Numbered from the stretch's first letter, positions 10,620 to 21,758 are shown. The stretch is 64,000 nucleotides of DNA from Cylindrotheca closterium (GCA_933822405.4 CAKOGP040001747.1:198113-262112), one strand, 5' to 3'. Notes: generated by a model not told the origin, from the sequence alone. Made by a program: numbers and translations.

Positions 10620-12089
10620 TCAGTAACTCATAGAGTGGCTAGATGAACGTGATGAATGATGTGATGTATGAGGACATACGGACAGACGATCTAGTAAGTC
10701 GTAAGACGACTAACTCGATCCTGACCTCCTCTTCGTCTGTAGCTTATGGACAAAGACATCACCCGATCTACCTCCTCTCAAGCATGGCACTATGCCAATA
10801 CTAAAGAATACAGGCACGTACAGGGGAGTCCTCGTCAATGAGAGCTTGTGTTTTACTGTGGGAGCGTAATTGTTCAAGATACTCGTCAATGGAAGCTAAC
10901 GGGTACTTCACAATGTAACGTCTCATGTCACTGTAGGTGTCAGAGACAATTGCCTTGAGGAGGAAAACACGGAGAAGCTCACGGCTTGTGGCCAGTGATT
11001 GATTACTTTTCCGCAATCTTGTAGTAATGGACTTCCAATTGGAAATAAAATCAGGAACTGTAACTTCGTGAGTCAACTTGATGGAAGTCAACTCGTCAAT
11101 TGCATACATTACAAAATGGGCCTGATCCTCCGGAGAGTTGTAGGTCTCTAGTAATCGTTGGTAAAGATCGTAGGCCACAGTTTGTCCCCTCTTTTCTTTC
11201 ACCTCATCGGCAATATGGCTAGCGGTACCATCATTCAGAGCTTTTGCAATTGCGTAGAAACCCTGACTTGATGCATCCTTGTGCCAAGTAGATTGTTCAT
11301 GGAACTTTGCATCCGTTAGAGCAAGTTCTATACCGGATTGTCCAAATTCCAAAGCAACCTTAGATGTCCAAGGCCAATATACAGTAGATTCGCCACTGAA
11401 TGGTTCGACCTCTGGACAGCGAAACTTCATGCCTTGACGTTCGCCAATTGCTTTTGTCAAATCAATAGGAGTAGTAGGAATATTTTGTTTTGCTTGGTCA
11501 ATCGAAAATTGCACAATCTTTTGGTAGGTAAGACTGGGATCGATGACCACAGAAGGGGCAGATGCGTAGAGGAGAAACTTCTTGAGGCGCCCAGTGATGA
11601 CACCGCGAATTAGGCCGCCATCTGGGAGGGCATCCTCTCCATGACTGAGTAAGTCATCTACATCCTGTCCTTCAAGATCAGACGGTTTCTCAACACCAAT
11701 GTGGTCAAAGAAAGTCTGAAGCGCGTCAAACATCGGTTTGGTCGGATTCTCCTTGTTAAAGACAATCTTTGTGATGAGCAACGCCTCCGGTTTGGTGAAT
11801 TTGTCATGCACCACAGGAGGAAGTGCCGCGGCAACATTTTCATCAACTGTATTGTCAGTTTCCTCAGGATTTTCACCAGAAAAATCAACAGTCTTGCTAG
11901 GAGTGACGAAACTATTGTCTGCGGGTGTAGTTGAAGGCATAATATGAGCTTAGTTGGTAGAACTGCGAAGCGACTTGTTAATCGTCAGTAACTCATAGAG
12001 TGGCTAGATGAACGTGATGAATGATGTGATGTATGAGGACATACGGACAGACGATCTAGTAAGTCGTAAGACGACTAACTCGATCCTGA
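10620..12089 (-). mobile_element. Gag-only LTR-type retroelement (TR-GAG-like), copy 2
   Basis: Same structure as the element at 6649, shifted by exactly 3971 bp. Terminal repeats 10620-10724 and 11985-12089, TCAG...CTGA ends, gag gene on the minus strand, polypurine tract next to the repeat. Its flanks are also the same as those of copy 1 (protease 3' flank on the left, protease 5' flank on the right), so it arose by duplication of the region, not by a second insertion. Confidence 0.8.
10801..11940 (-). CDS. Gag-like protein of retroelement copy 2
   Basis: 379 residues, same predicted protein as the copy at 6830-7969. Only silent base differences were noticed. Intact frame from ATG to stop; no zinc knuckle or pol continuation. 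See copy 1 for the reasoning. Confidence 0.75.
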   Translation of the reverse strand: MPSTTPADNSFVTPSKTVDFSGENPEETDNTVDENVAAALPPVVHDKFTKPEALLITKIVFNKENPTKPMFDALQTFFDHIGVEKPSDLEGQDVDDLLSHGEDALPDGGLIRGVITGRLKKFLLYASAPSVVIDPSLTYQKIVQFSIDQAKQNIPTTPIDLTKAIGERQGMKFRCPEVEPFSGESTVYWPWTSKVALEFGQSGIELALTDAKFHEQSTWHKDASSQGFYAIAKALNDGTASHIADEVKEKRGQTVAYDLYQRLLETYNSPEDQAHFVMYAIDELTSIKLTHEVTVPDFISNWKSITTRLRKSNQSLATSRELLRVFLLKAIVSDTYSDMRRYIVKYPLASIDEYLEQLRSHSKTQALIDEDSPVRACIL

Positions 12090-13294
12090 TAATGATATGA
12101 AAGCCCAAACGTTACTGCACTATAGTGGGGAGATCGGATGATGAAAAAATCATTCTAAGATCAATTCGCTTGTTTGTAAGTTTTTAAAACTCTACAGCTG
12201 ATGGAAGCTCTTGTTGGCCATGACGAATTTGACTACAAAAACTGGCCGGCGCGTGGTACACGTGATGAAGTACAATCCATATTTTTACACTTCGTAACAA
12301 GCACATTATATTTACCAAAAGACACCGGCACGGTCAATCTGGCCTCCACCTCCAACAGATCGCTTGAATAATGTGAGTGGATGGACAGACAAAGAGTCGG
12401 AAAATAAGTTTGGCACCGACGTCTCTCAAAAAAGTAGCAACACACATGACACAATCCAAAAAAGTAGCTTTGCACATGAAAACAACCTGCCCCCGCCCTT
12501 CCCCCAGGTCACCGTCCATCATATCTTGTTGTCATTGCCTTAGAAAAGAACGCATTCCCCATGTCTCTCTTGGCCGAACCATCATCACAAAGTTATTTAG
12601 AACACCAATTCAAAATGCAAAAGCAAGGGAGCTGCAGTGGAAGGCCGTACTTCCCTTTAAAGGCTTGATTGACCATGAAGACGAGACAGTCAATTTATTT
12701 GACTATGTAGGCCAAGAACAACAGTGGCGCCGGGATCATGCTATTAGGTTCGATCCTCTGCAATCATTCTAAGATCAATTCGCTTGTTTGTAAGTTTTTA
12801 AAACTCTACAGCTGATGGAAGCTCTTGTTGGCCATGACGAATTTGACTACAAAAACTGGCCGGCGCGTGGTACACGTGATGAAGTACAATCCATATTTTT
12901 ACACTTCGTAAATAGAATTCGCACGTGCTATTATATGCCTTTTTCTATTTAGCCTTTTATTAGCGGGTTATTTATTCGTATTTTTATTTAAAAAAATGCA
13001 GATCGCCACACGTGAGAAGATGAAGAAATACTGTAGAACAAGAACCAGGTAGATGTACCTGTACTTGTACACTTGTACTGTACAGTGGAATGCATCCAGC
13101 GCGATGTATCTTTCATCCTTTTTGTTTTAAAAACACGTACGACCCAGTAGGTAATTTGTCCAGTCTACCTGGGTCACGCAATAAGTCATTCTAGATCTTT
13201 TCAGTGCTGTACCGGTAGGTGACAAAACCCAGCAGCGCAAAGTTGTTCTTCGGATTGAAGAGTTTTCACATAAAATTTCTAAAGCATTATTACC
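12090..13294. other. Composite 5' flank of protease copy C
   Basis: Starts as a copy of the protease B upstream flank (12090-12297), is interrupted by 464 bp of unrelated sequence (12298-12761), then resumes with a second copy of the last 150 bp and runs to the start codon at 13295. A 131-codon open frame (12377-12772) spans the unrelated part; it has no recognisable domain and ends just inside the repeat, so I do not call it a gene. CACGTG boxes and GTAC runs as in copy B. Confidence 0.55.
12148..12911. repeat. 150-bp direct repeats flanking a 464-bp insert
   Basis: Repeat 1 is 12148-12297 and repeat 2 is 12762-12911 (offset 614 bp). They start AATCATTCTAAG and end CTTCGTAA. The upstream region of protease B has a single copy. 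The ends are not TG...CA and no short target duplication is seen, so a duplication with filler DNA is more likely than an LTR element. Confidence 0.7.
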
Positions 13295-14856
13295 ATGAAG
13301 TTTTCCCTTTCAGCTGCTTTCATTGGCATTCTCGCGTTGTCTTCCCTTGCGGAGGCGGATCACGTTAGGTCTCGTAACGACGACACGGATACTACCGTTG
13401 AAGCAAAGGGAAAGAAGGCAAATGGAGTGTACAGGAGAAGCGGAGGAGAAGGTCCTCGTGAGAGAAGCTTTGTGGGAACTCCTGAGGAAAGGAGTTCTGA
13501 ACCTAAGATCCAATCTCGTATCGTTGGAGGAAATGCTGTTAGTGGCGGAGGTGAGTACAAACGTTGCTTTCAATAGGTGGAACAACAGCGCTACGGTCAT
13601 CTTTTCATAATTCTAAATATCTGCGTGCTCTCTTCCGATGTCTTCTTTCATCATTCAGAGTTTCCCTACTTTGGTGAGTCTTCATTTACATTCTGAGTGA
13701 ACATCCTAGCTTGTGCTTGGGTACTAGGGTCTCATGTCTTGTCCCTTTCCCTTTCGAATGATTGATTCATTCATTCAGTGAGCGCACTCACTGGCGGAGG
13801 ACAATGCGGAGCGTCCTTGATCGGTCCCCAAGTGGTGTTGACCGCAGCCCATTGCAAGCCCAACAACTATGTTGGCAAAGAAGTCTACATTGGCGCTGTT
13901 CTTCCAGACGATGATCAACAAGCCCAGGTTGGGATTGTGGAATCTGTACTCGCACACCCGGGTTTCAAAGAAGAGACGGGAGACCTATGGGATATCATGT
14001 TGCTGAAGCTGAAGTCACCTGTCTATGTCGACACGGACATCACGTTGGAATTGGCTGAATCTGTTCCAAATCCCGGAGATATCCTCACAGTTGTCGGTGG
14101 AGGAACACTCTGGGATACAGACAATCCTGAGCACGTGGCCCAGAAAATTCGGAAGGTGAATATCGTTGCCATTTCGGATTCTCAATGTAACTCCCCAGAC
14201 TGGTACGATGGTGGGGTATCATACCCCACTAACTTTTGCGCCGGTAAGTTGTGCCTAGTGTATCTACTGTTGGAAGAGAAGAATATTAGCGCGCTTAATA
14301 ATATTGGTTTTGCTCTGCAGGTGCTGACGGAGCTGGTCACTGCGGCGGCGACTCTGGAGGTCCTATTATGAAAGTTCATGGAAAGACTCAAGTTCAAGTT
14401 GGCGTTGTCGCTTCCAGTAAGTTTCTCAATCTCGCTAGCTAGATACATTGTTTCGCCGGTACCAATGAATGCTAACAACAACCACTGCTATCAGGCGGCT
14501 TCTGTGGAGGTGCGACCAGTCCTGGAGTCTATGCCAGTACCAGCAGTGCATATGGGTGGATGAAAAAGACCATCTGCGATGAATGGAACTTGGATTCTGT
14601 CGTATGTGATGGTGCTGGCTCTGGCTCTAATGGAGGAAGTGATGGAGGACAAACTGTTCAAGAAGAGCCTATTGACGAAGCACCTGCTGGTGGTGCTGAC
14701 TGCGTTGCAGATGACGATGCCAGTTGGAAAGATATGGATGGTTTCACTTGCATCCAGTACACAGAAGAAGATTGCAACAACGCCGCTGACTATGTTGAAG
14801 AAGGGCAAGATGATGCATCGGATGTGTGCTGCTACTGCCAAGAACAGTTGCGTTAA
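13295..14856 (+). CDS. Secreted S1 serine protease, copy C (complete)
   Basis: Exons 13295-13550, 13659-13673, 13779-14243, 14321-14416, 14495-14856. I saw no difference from copy B in exons or introns, and the predicted 397-residue product is the same: signal peptide, propeptide, SR|IVGG, His/Asp/Ser triad, Gly at position 189, Cys-rich tail. Unlike copy B it is followed directly by the J-protein gene, which is probably the original gene order. The near-total identity of all three copies points to very recent duplication, gene conversion, or an assembly artefact. Confidence 0.9.
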
Positions 14857-15370
14857 AGGTTTGATGTGGAATTATAAACAATAAGTTATTAAATATTCAG
14901 TCCTGTTGATCTGCAAAGTGGCCAGTCTTCTTTTCCCAAAGCGGGTTTGCTTGGTGTGCACGTGAAAACTGAGATGAAAATTTAGCCTTCATGATGATAA
15001 GGCACGTTACGCACTATTTGCGGACCTTCTTAACACTTGACACTTATACCCTTTGCAGGTGTACGCTATTTTCATTTTTTATCAGTTTAGTTTTGGAAGT
15101 TGGGAATGGGGTTGTAGGTCTGTCGGGGTCAGGGGTCAGTTCTACTGTACACGTGTGCGATAGGGGCAAGAGTAGAGGTAAGGTGAAGGGTCAAGGGGAG
15201 GTCATTCATGCAAAAGTATATATTGATTTATGATTCCCTGCGTCTGTCCATCCTCCCGCAATTGCCACGTTCCTCATCTTTCGAATTCATAAAAAATATG
15301 TGTCGTGCGTACCGGTATATTTTGAGACTACATCACATTAGCACCTTCATGTTGTAGGGCAGGTTCCAAT
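14857..15370. other. Intergenic, protease C to J-protein copy 2
   Basis: No gene. Matches 1471-1984. Represents the empty site (ATTGATTT followed by ATGATTCC) for comparison with the retroelement junctions. Confidence 0.6.
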
Positions 15371-16656
15371 ATGAAGATGTTCACTTTGTTCGAGGAAACT
15401 GATGGACCTCGTCTTTTCTCATTCTCCAAGGCTGCAATTTTCATATTCGTGTGTCTGTCATCATTATTGAATACTTCCACTCTGATGGTAGATGCTGCAT
15501 CAGGTGCTTATTCCTATTACGATGTATTGGGAGTTTCCAAGACGTCCTCTCAACAAGAAATCAAAAAGGCATATCGCAAACTTGCGCTGAAGAATCATCC
15601 AGACAAGGGAGGGAAGGAAGAAGACTTCAAGAAAATCAGCAGGGCCTACGAGGTTTTGTCAGATGAGCAGCAAAAGGAAGTTTATGATGCCTACGGGGAA
15701 GACGGAGTTGCGGCAGCAGCCAATGGTGTCAATCCCGGTGGAACAAATCCATTTGGAGCTGCTTTTGGTAGCGGAGGTGGTGGAGGCAGTGACTTTCAAG
15801 CCTTTTTCAATTCGGCAGGAGGGGTACCGGGTGGCTTTGGTGCATCTCAAGGTTTTTCCTTTGGTGATGGTCGAAGCAATGGCGGCGGTGGTGTCAATAT
15901 TGACTTGTCGGATCTTTTGAATCAAATGATGGGGGATGGTGCTGCCAACATGTTTCAGCAACAACAACAATCACCGTTTGGACAACAGGGTCCTCGAACG
16001 AGCAACAGCCGGAAGAAGAAGCAATACACCAAAAAGGTCTCTTGCACTCTTGAAGAGTTGGCCACTGGCGCTAGTAAAAAACTCAAGCTGAACTTTGGGC
16101 CTGCCTTGGGAGAAAAATTATATTCTATTCAACTGCAAAAGGGATGGAAGGCGGGTACCAAGATTACGTTTGCTGGCAAGAATGGATTCCCAACCATGAC
16201 ATTTGTGGTGGAGGAAGCCAAGCACAAGTACTTGCGTCGGGAGGGAAACGATTTGCACTATACTTGTCGAATATCCGAATCACAGACCAAGGGAGGTATT
16301 ACACTGAAGGTTCCATTGCCGAGTAAGTAGTTTCTTTCATTGTTGGCAAGACTAAGGCTAATTGGATCGATAGATTGAAAATGCTCACCTTATCATTCCT
16401 TGTCACTTTTATTGCAGCTGGTGAAGTATGGACCAAATCCATTCCCAAGAAGAAGCACAAGGGTGGCAACAATGAAGATAAAGCCAAAAAGGTGGTATCG
16501 CATGGCCAAAAGATGGTGGTTCAACAACAAGGCATGCCCATCAAGGGAGGACCCGAACGGGGAGATTTGGTTATTGAGTTTCGAGTGAAGCGATCCACGA
16601 ACACGAGCGACGGCAGCAGTGATAACAAGGGTAATGATACGGCAGCTGCAGCCTGA
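15371..16656 (+). CDS. Secretory-pathway DnaJ (J-domain) co-chaperone, copy 2
   Basis: Class II-like J-protein, about 396 residues. Exon 1 15371-16322, donor GTAAGT; exon 2 16418-16656 after a good acceptor (TTTATTGCAG). The hydrophobic leader is about residues 20-42, then J-domain with [18 protein letters not shown] and HPDKGG, Gly/Phe-rich linker with FQQQQQ, CTD with [10 protein letters not shown] and [16 protein letters not shown], and an Ala-rich end. Compared with copy 1 there are several replacements in the linker (for example GGGGGS for GGDRRS) and no 18-nt repeat in exon 2. No Cys-rich zinc finger. Probably an ER or secretory Hsp70 partner; localisation is inferred from the leader. 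Confidence 0.9.
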
Positions 16657-17091
16657 GGAACATTTTAGATTGACGAAAAGTGCTTGCATGCCTTCTAGAT
16701 CCCAAATGTTACAATAGAGGCATCAGGGAAGAACGATCACTATCCGAACAGGAGGACAACTGCCCTGGAAAACTCATCATCAGAATTCGCCACGCAAACA
16801 AAGTGTGAAAGTCTGACAATTCGCCATGATTGGTTTCAATCATTTCATAGATTGAGATTCTTGATCCATCTGCCACCCATGCATTGCAGTACAGTTCTGG
16901 TTAGGATATTGCTGCAACCTTTGGTGGCAGAGCCACGATTTACGATAGAGATATTACTCGATCATTGAGCCCGACGAAAACAACAATACGAAAACAACAA
17001 TTTCGCATGTTGCCGCCTTCTTCTTTGCTTTTCTCATCGCCATCAGATTGATTCGATCTATCTATATTTCTAATAGTCATCTTACTTTTCA
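16657..17091. other. Intergenic between convergent J-protein and NAPE-PLD-like genes
   Basis: No gene seen. This 380-bp segment is replaced at the parallel locus by the ~3-kb stretch 3279-6236. Sequence identity between the two loci resumes at the shared TCTCATCGCCATCAG just before the hydrolase 3' end. Confidence 0.6.
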
Positions 17092-18186
17092 TTAGACGGA
17101 TGGATCCAGCACTACAGTTTCACCAATCAGCCATGGCGCAAACTTGTTCTTATCGATTCCTTCCTTTTCGAGACATGCTACCAGTCGTTCTCTTGGTTCC
17201 ATGATTGGTTCTCGTGTCAATTGAAAGGTCCCCCAATGAATGGGCACGGCTCTCGTCTTGACTTGTAGGGCATTGAACATTTTGACAGCATCTTCTGGAT
17301 TGTTATGTTGTGGGCGCATAAAGTCATAGGGATCGTAGGCTCCAATGGGTATCATGGCCAAATCATAGGGCCCATACTTGTCGCCAATCTCTTTCACCTC
17401 TTCGAACCACCCCGTATCTCCACAAAAGAGAGCCGATTGGTTCTTACTCGAAGATTTTAAAGAAAACCCGCACCATAGTGTTGTATCTCGATCAAAGCCA
17501 GCTCGACTACCCCAATGCTGCATGGGGACAGGCATGACCTCCAAACTATTGCCATTCTCATTTTTGTTCAGGGTGTGGGATTCGTGCCAATCCAATTCGA
17601 TAATTTGATGCTTCTCTTCAATCTTGGAAATATTGGACTGAAGCCAACTCTTGAGTCCCAAGGGTACTACAAAGACTAGCGGGTTTGGAGCATGCTGGAC
17701 CAATGCCTTGATGGAATTGTAGTCCAAATGATCGTAGTGATTGTGACTAATCGCCACCACATCCAAGGTCACTTGCTCCAAAAGTTCTGGAATGGAACAG
17801 GGGGTGGGACGGTATCGTGCGGGACCCGCAAATTGAGTCGGAGCACAACGTTTGGAGAATATAGGATCCGTCAAAATGTTGAATCCGTCCAATTGCACCA
17901 AGCACGTGGCATGACCAATCCAGGTGACCGCCATTTTTTGGGGAGGCATGGTCTTGATCAACTCCCAATCCAGTGTTTGGACGGGAAAGGTCTTGTCCAG
18001 CTCGGCTGGTGGAGGTATGGGAGACTTGCTAAAGCCCAGTTTGCGTAGCATCCCAAAGACTTCGGAAGGTGTGGCGGTATGCCAGGTGGACCAAGAATCT
18101 CGTTCGGCCACTCGAGCCGCAATCTTTTGTGCTACGAGATTGTTTTGCGATGATTTCCCCATGATTCTTGAAAGCGATTTCAACAT
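17092..18186 (-). CDS. NAPEPLD: N-acyl-phosphatidylethanolamine phospholipase D-like metallo-hydrolase
   Basis: 364 residues, single exon. Metallo-beta-lactamase fold. NAPE-PLD enzymes release N-acylethanolamines from membrane lipids using a di-zinc centre. Visible signatures: WIGHATCLVQLDG (about 89-101), ILTDPIFSKRCAPTQFAGP, the metal-binding ISHNHYDHLD with His148, His150, Asp152 and His153, MQHWGSRAGF, FCGDTGWF, IPIGAYDP and IHWGTF. These follow the family order throughout, and the length is close to the animal enzyme (about 390). There is no clear signal peptide; peripheral membrane association is likely as in the family. The gene is transcribed toward the J-protein and shares a divergent promoter region with the LRR gene at 18503. 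Confidence 0.93.
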   Translation of the reverse strand: MLKSLSRIMGKSSQNNLVAQKIAARVAERDSWSTWHTATPSEVFGMLRKLGFSKSPIPPPAELDKTFPVQTLDWELIKTMPPQKMAVTWIGHATCLVQLDGFNILTDPIFSKRCAPTQFAGPARYRPTPCSIPELLEQVTLDVVAISHNHYDHLDYNSIKALVQHAPNPLVFVVPLGLKSWLQSNISKIEEKHQIIELDWHESHTLNKNENGNSLEVMPVPMQHWGSRAGFDRDTTLWCGFSLKSSSKNQSALFCGDTGWFEEVKEIGDKYGPYDLAMIPIGAYDPYDFMRPQHNNPEDAVKMFNALQVKTRAVPIHWGTFQLTREPIMEPRERLVACLEKEGIDKNKFAPWLIGETVVLDPSV

Positions 18187-18502
18187 GTGGATTGCCGGGG
18201 GAAATGGCAGTTAGTGATTATGACACAGCGTTATCGTTTCTTGCACTAATGATGGTGATGGTGGTGATGATGGTGCGCGATGATGTGACAATGAAACGAT
18301 GAGACGCAGCCAGTCGAACTGATCGTGGTCGAATGGGTCGGGTCATTTTTGAGTCAGGACTCAAATAGTCTCAGTCATCAGTCATGATTTTCAAAATAAA
18401 AGAAACAGAATCGATGATTGATGAATATGCAGTCGCGTTACAATTCATGCTACAATTCACTCGACGAAGCAAAGCACCATAAGCTGATTTTGTTGCTGAA
18501 AG
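18187..18502. promoter_or_regulatory. Divergent promoter region, NAPE-PLD-like / LRR copy 1
   Basis: Between two divergent start codons. Contains a GATGGT/GGTGAT simple repeat near 18247-18275 and a ~30-bp block at 18311-18340 (CAGTCGAACTGATCG...) that recurs with one mismatch at 20075-20104 upstream of LRR copy 2. The last ~33 bases before the ATG (GCAAAGCACCATAAGC...GAAAG) are conserved in the leaders of LRR copies 2 and, more loosely, 3. Confidence 0.5.
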
Positions 18503-19875
18503 ATGAATTACCGCTACGACGGCAACGAGGGAGAAAAAGTATTCATAATTGCCCGAAAGCTGACTTTCAGTTCCGGTGTTCGGGAATTGCCGGATGATTT
18601 TTGCAAGGGGTATAAGTGGTTGGAGGAAGTAACTCTTCCCGAAGGTTTGGTCACATTTGGAGTTTCGGCGTTTGCTTATTGCACAAGATTGTCAGAAATC
18701 AAAATTTGCTACACTGTGGAATCTCTTGGGAAGGCTGCATTTATATTATGCAACGAGCTGAAGAAGGTCGACTTTGAATGTTCATCGTCTTCGCCCCATC
18801 GGCTGAAGACAATCGGCGCCTTTGTTTTCTTTAGTTGTCGTTCACTAGAAAGAATTAGATTCCCTCGTCTGTGAATGCCCTTGGCAAATCTGTCTTTGAT
18901 GGCTGTAACGTCTTGGTGGAAGCAATTCTGTCCACAACGTCCATCACAAAGATTCCCATTAGTGGATTCGCAGATTGTCCCTTCTTGCAAACTGTGAGCC
19001 TACCAAATTCCATGGAAAGTGTAGGATGCAAAGCATTCTACCAATGCTTTAGCTTGATTACAGTGATAGTCCCTCTGGATTCAAAGCCGATCGAGATTGG
19101 ACCTGAATCCTTCTACCGCTGTGTTTTTCTCGCCAACCTTGTGCTTCCAGAAGGGTCCAATGCCGACGAAGCGTCTTTTGTTAAGTGCACATTGTTGGAA
19201 GATCGCTTTGGTGAAAAAGCAGATGATATTGTCCATGGTTTGGTACACCGGTTTGACAACTTTCCAGTACACAAGATCCTCTACGACCATCCCCCTACTA
19301 CCAACGCCGAAGAGCTTCGTCAACGTGTTGAGAAAATAGACAAGAAGGAGTCACCGCTCGTGGATGATTTCGGAATGACTCCATTCCACATACTCTCTTC
19401 AACTCCCGAGCCAAGTCAAGATCTATTTGAAATCGTTCTGGACAAGTTTCCACACTATGTTCTCGGCTGGAAAGATGCCAATGACAACACGGCAATGGAA
19501 TACCTGTTGAGCAACTGGACCCGGGAAAGCAAGGCATTGCTAGCGAACTCTTTGCAAAATTGGATGTATAATCGGTTGGATTGTTGGCGCTCGGATGGTT
19601 GGAGAATCAGATTTCTTCCCACCATGAATGCTCTGCGTGCCCAAGAGGACAGAGGAATCAGGATGAATTGGTTTGGCATTGCATGGTTGGCCTTGAAACA
19701 TTTCGAAAATGTGGAATCTATATCAATATTGGAAATGGTCTTGTGGAAATGGAAAATCAATGGTGGACAGGACAACAAGGGTACCAAGCGACAGTCGCTA
19801 GACCGAGAAGAGTGCCGTTGTGTCTGTGGATCGGACGTTGTGATTCCGAATGTACAGTCATTCTTGGGAATATAA
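18503..19875 (+). pseudogene. BspA-like LRR / ankyrin-like protein, copy 1, frameshifted
   Basis: Relative of the intact gene at 27814. The first 123 codons run to 18874; the rest continues in another frame from about 18871 to 19875. The break is a one-base loss: ATTAGATTCCC here against ATTAAGATTCCC in the intact copy. Repeats of LRR_5 type (consensus around LPEGL..IG..AF..C.SL..I) fill the N-terminal two thirds. The C-terminal part holds an ankyrin-like DDFGMTPFHIL segment and the GWKDANDNTAMEYLL motif. BspA-like LRR proteins generally bind proteins or surfaces; the role in diatoms is not established. A sequencing error cannot be excluded, since only one base is involved. Confidence 0.85.
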
Positions 19876-20354
19876 TCCCGTCAACGGCTTCATCTCAAGT
19901 CGATTAACGTTGCAAGAATGCATTGATAAGCACGCAGATTTTAAAATATACTGGTAGACCGTTCCCAAAGATAATTCATTCACTCCTTAGTACCTATTTT
20001 AAATAGAACAACTACATGCAATATTTTACAGTATTCTATTGATTGATTGATTGATTCCATCATCCGAATGAATTCAGTCGAACTGATCGCGGTCGAATGG
20101 GTCGTAGACTCTCATCATCCACTTAGCTATAGCTCGCTCGTATCGCACGCGCGCGGTCTCGCGTTCCGGTACCCGGACGTTTTAAAGAAAGATATCACTC
20201 ACGCATATGTCCAACTTCAAAAAGGGTTATTATGACTGCACATGAACCTCGTATACTGTATGAATTCATATAAAATATACGATTACCTCGATGACCGAAT
20301 CAATCAGCACTATATCTATAGCAAAGCACCATAGGCAGATTTTGTTGTTGAAAG
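19876..20354. other. Intergenic between LRR copies 1 and 2
   Basis: No gene. ATTG simple repeat at about 20036-20056; the shared 30-bp block at 20075-20104; a conserved leader just before the ATG at 20355. Confidence 0.5.
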
Positions 20355-21758
20355 ATGGAAGGAAACGTTTACCGATACCAAGGCAATGAGGGAGAAAAAG
20401 TACCGAAGCGCACTATCGAAAAACTGATTGTGAATCCAGGCATTCAGATTTTACCTGATAAGCTGTGCATGGAGTGTAAACATTTGCAGGAAGCAACACT
20501 GCTAGAAGGATTAATCAAGATTGGCAAGCTGGCTTTTGATGAGTGCCAAAGCTTGCTGGAAATCAAGATTGTTTGCACGGTAGAATTTATTGGGAGAGCT
20601 GCGTTCAAGGATTGCCACCTCCTGAAGAAAGTGGAGTTTGAATCTTCAACGTCTTCGCCCCACCGGCTATAGACAATTGGGGAGTACGTTTTCTGCGAGT
20701 GCCATGCACTACAAAGAATCAAGCCCCCCTCGTCTGTGAACCTGATTGACGCGTATGCCTTTATGCGCTGCAGCATGTTAGTCGAAGCAAACCTGTCAGC
20801 CACATCCATCACGGAGATTATTAATGCCGCGTTCTCTGATTGTGGCTCGCTGCAGACTGTGAGTCTACCAAGTTCATTGGAGCACATTGGTCACTTTGCA
20901 TTCAATAACTGTGTTTGCCTGGTTACAGTGATCGTTTCTCTGGGGTCCCAACCTATCGAGATTGGAGGCCAATCTTTCGATTGCTGCAGAGCTCTTGCGA
21001 ACATTGTTCTCCCACCTGGATCCACTGCTGCACCCATTCCTTTTTATTCGTATCAACCTTTCAGCGAATGTACACTGATACTAGATCGCTTCGGTGGACA
21101 GCCAGATAGTATTGTCGACTGTTTGATACACCGGTTTGACAATTATCCTGCGCACAAAATCTGCTACGACCATTCCTCCACCACCGTCCAAGAAGCTCTA
21201 GAGTGTATTCAGAGGACGATGGAAAACAATGTACCGCTCATCGATGATTTTGGAATGACGCCGCTCCACGTCCTTTTTTCAACTCCCGAGCCAAGTCACG
21301 GTCTGCTCCAAGTCCTTATAGACAAGTACCCATACCATGTTTTGGAATGCCAAGACGCAAATGGCAAACGACCATTGGATTACTTGCTATCCAACTGGAC
21401 TGAAACAAATTCATCTTTGCTGGAAATATCACTACAAAAATGGATGGTTCGCCCACTTGTTTGTGGGGGTGCTACATCCTGGACGGAAGCAATGCAGCAT
21501 AAGGTACAAGCTATACTTGCTGAAGATAACAAAGAACAAAGGGCATCTTTGTACTCTGGAGCATATTCTGTCCTTGAAAAGTACAAGTCTATGGAGTCCA
21601 CGTCCATCTTGGAAATGACATTGTGGAAACGACAACTCAAGGATGGTTGGAGCAATGATAGTACGAAGCGACAGACGCTCGAGCGAGAAGAATGCCGGCG
21701 TTTCTGTGGATCAAACGCTGCGATTCCGAGTGTAGTAAAATTCTTGGGAATCTACTAG
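20355..21758 (+). pseudogene. BspA-like LRR / ankyrin-like protein, copy 2, nonsense mutation
   Basis: About 467 codons. Full-length homology to the gene at 27814 but with an in-frame TAG at 20670-20672 where the relative has an AAG codon (CGGCTATAG against GGGCTAAAG). The same frame stays open after it to 21758, and homology is continuous on both sides, so one point mutation breaks it. More diverged from copies 1 and 3 than those are from each other. Ends with the family pattern (LEREECRRFCGSNAAIPSV..FLGI). An internal restart at 20736 (ATG) could give a partial protein of 340 residues. Confidence 0.85.

Noticed and set aside
12740..12760. GGTTCGATCC resembling a tRNA B box
   Set aside because: No matching A box, acceptor stem or cloverleaf can be drawn around it.
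12377..12772. 131-codon open frame upstream of protease C
   Set aside because: It runs from the unrelated insert into the 150-bp direct repeat, which is promoter flank elsewhere, so it is unlikely to be a gene.
12148..12911. The 150-bp repeats as LTRs of another miniature element
   Set aside because: Ends are not TG...CA, no target duplication, no polypurine tract or primer site seen.
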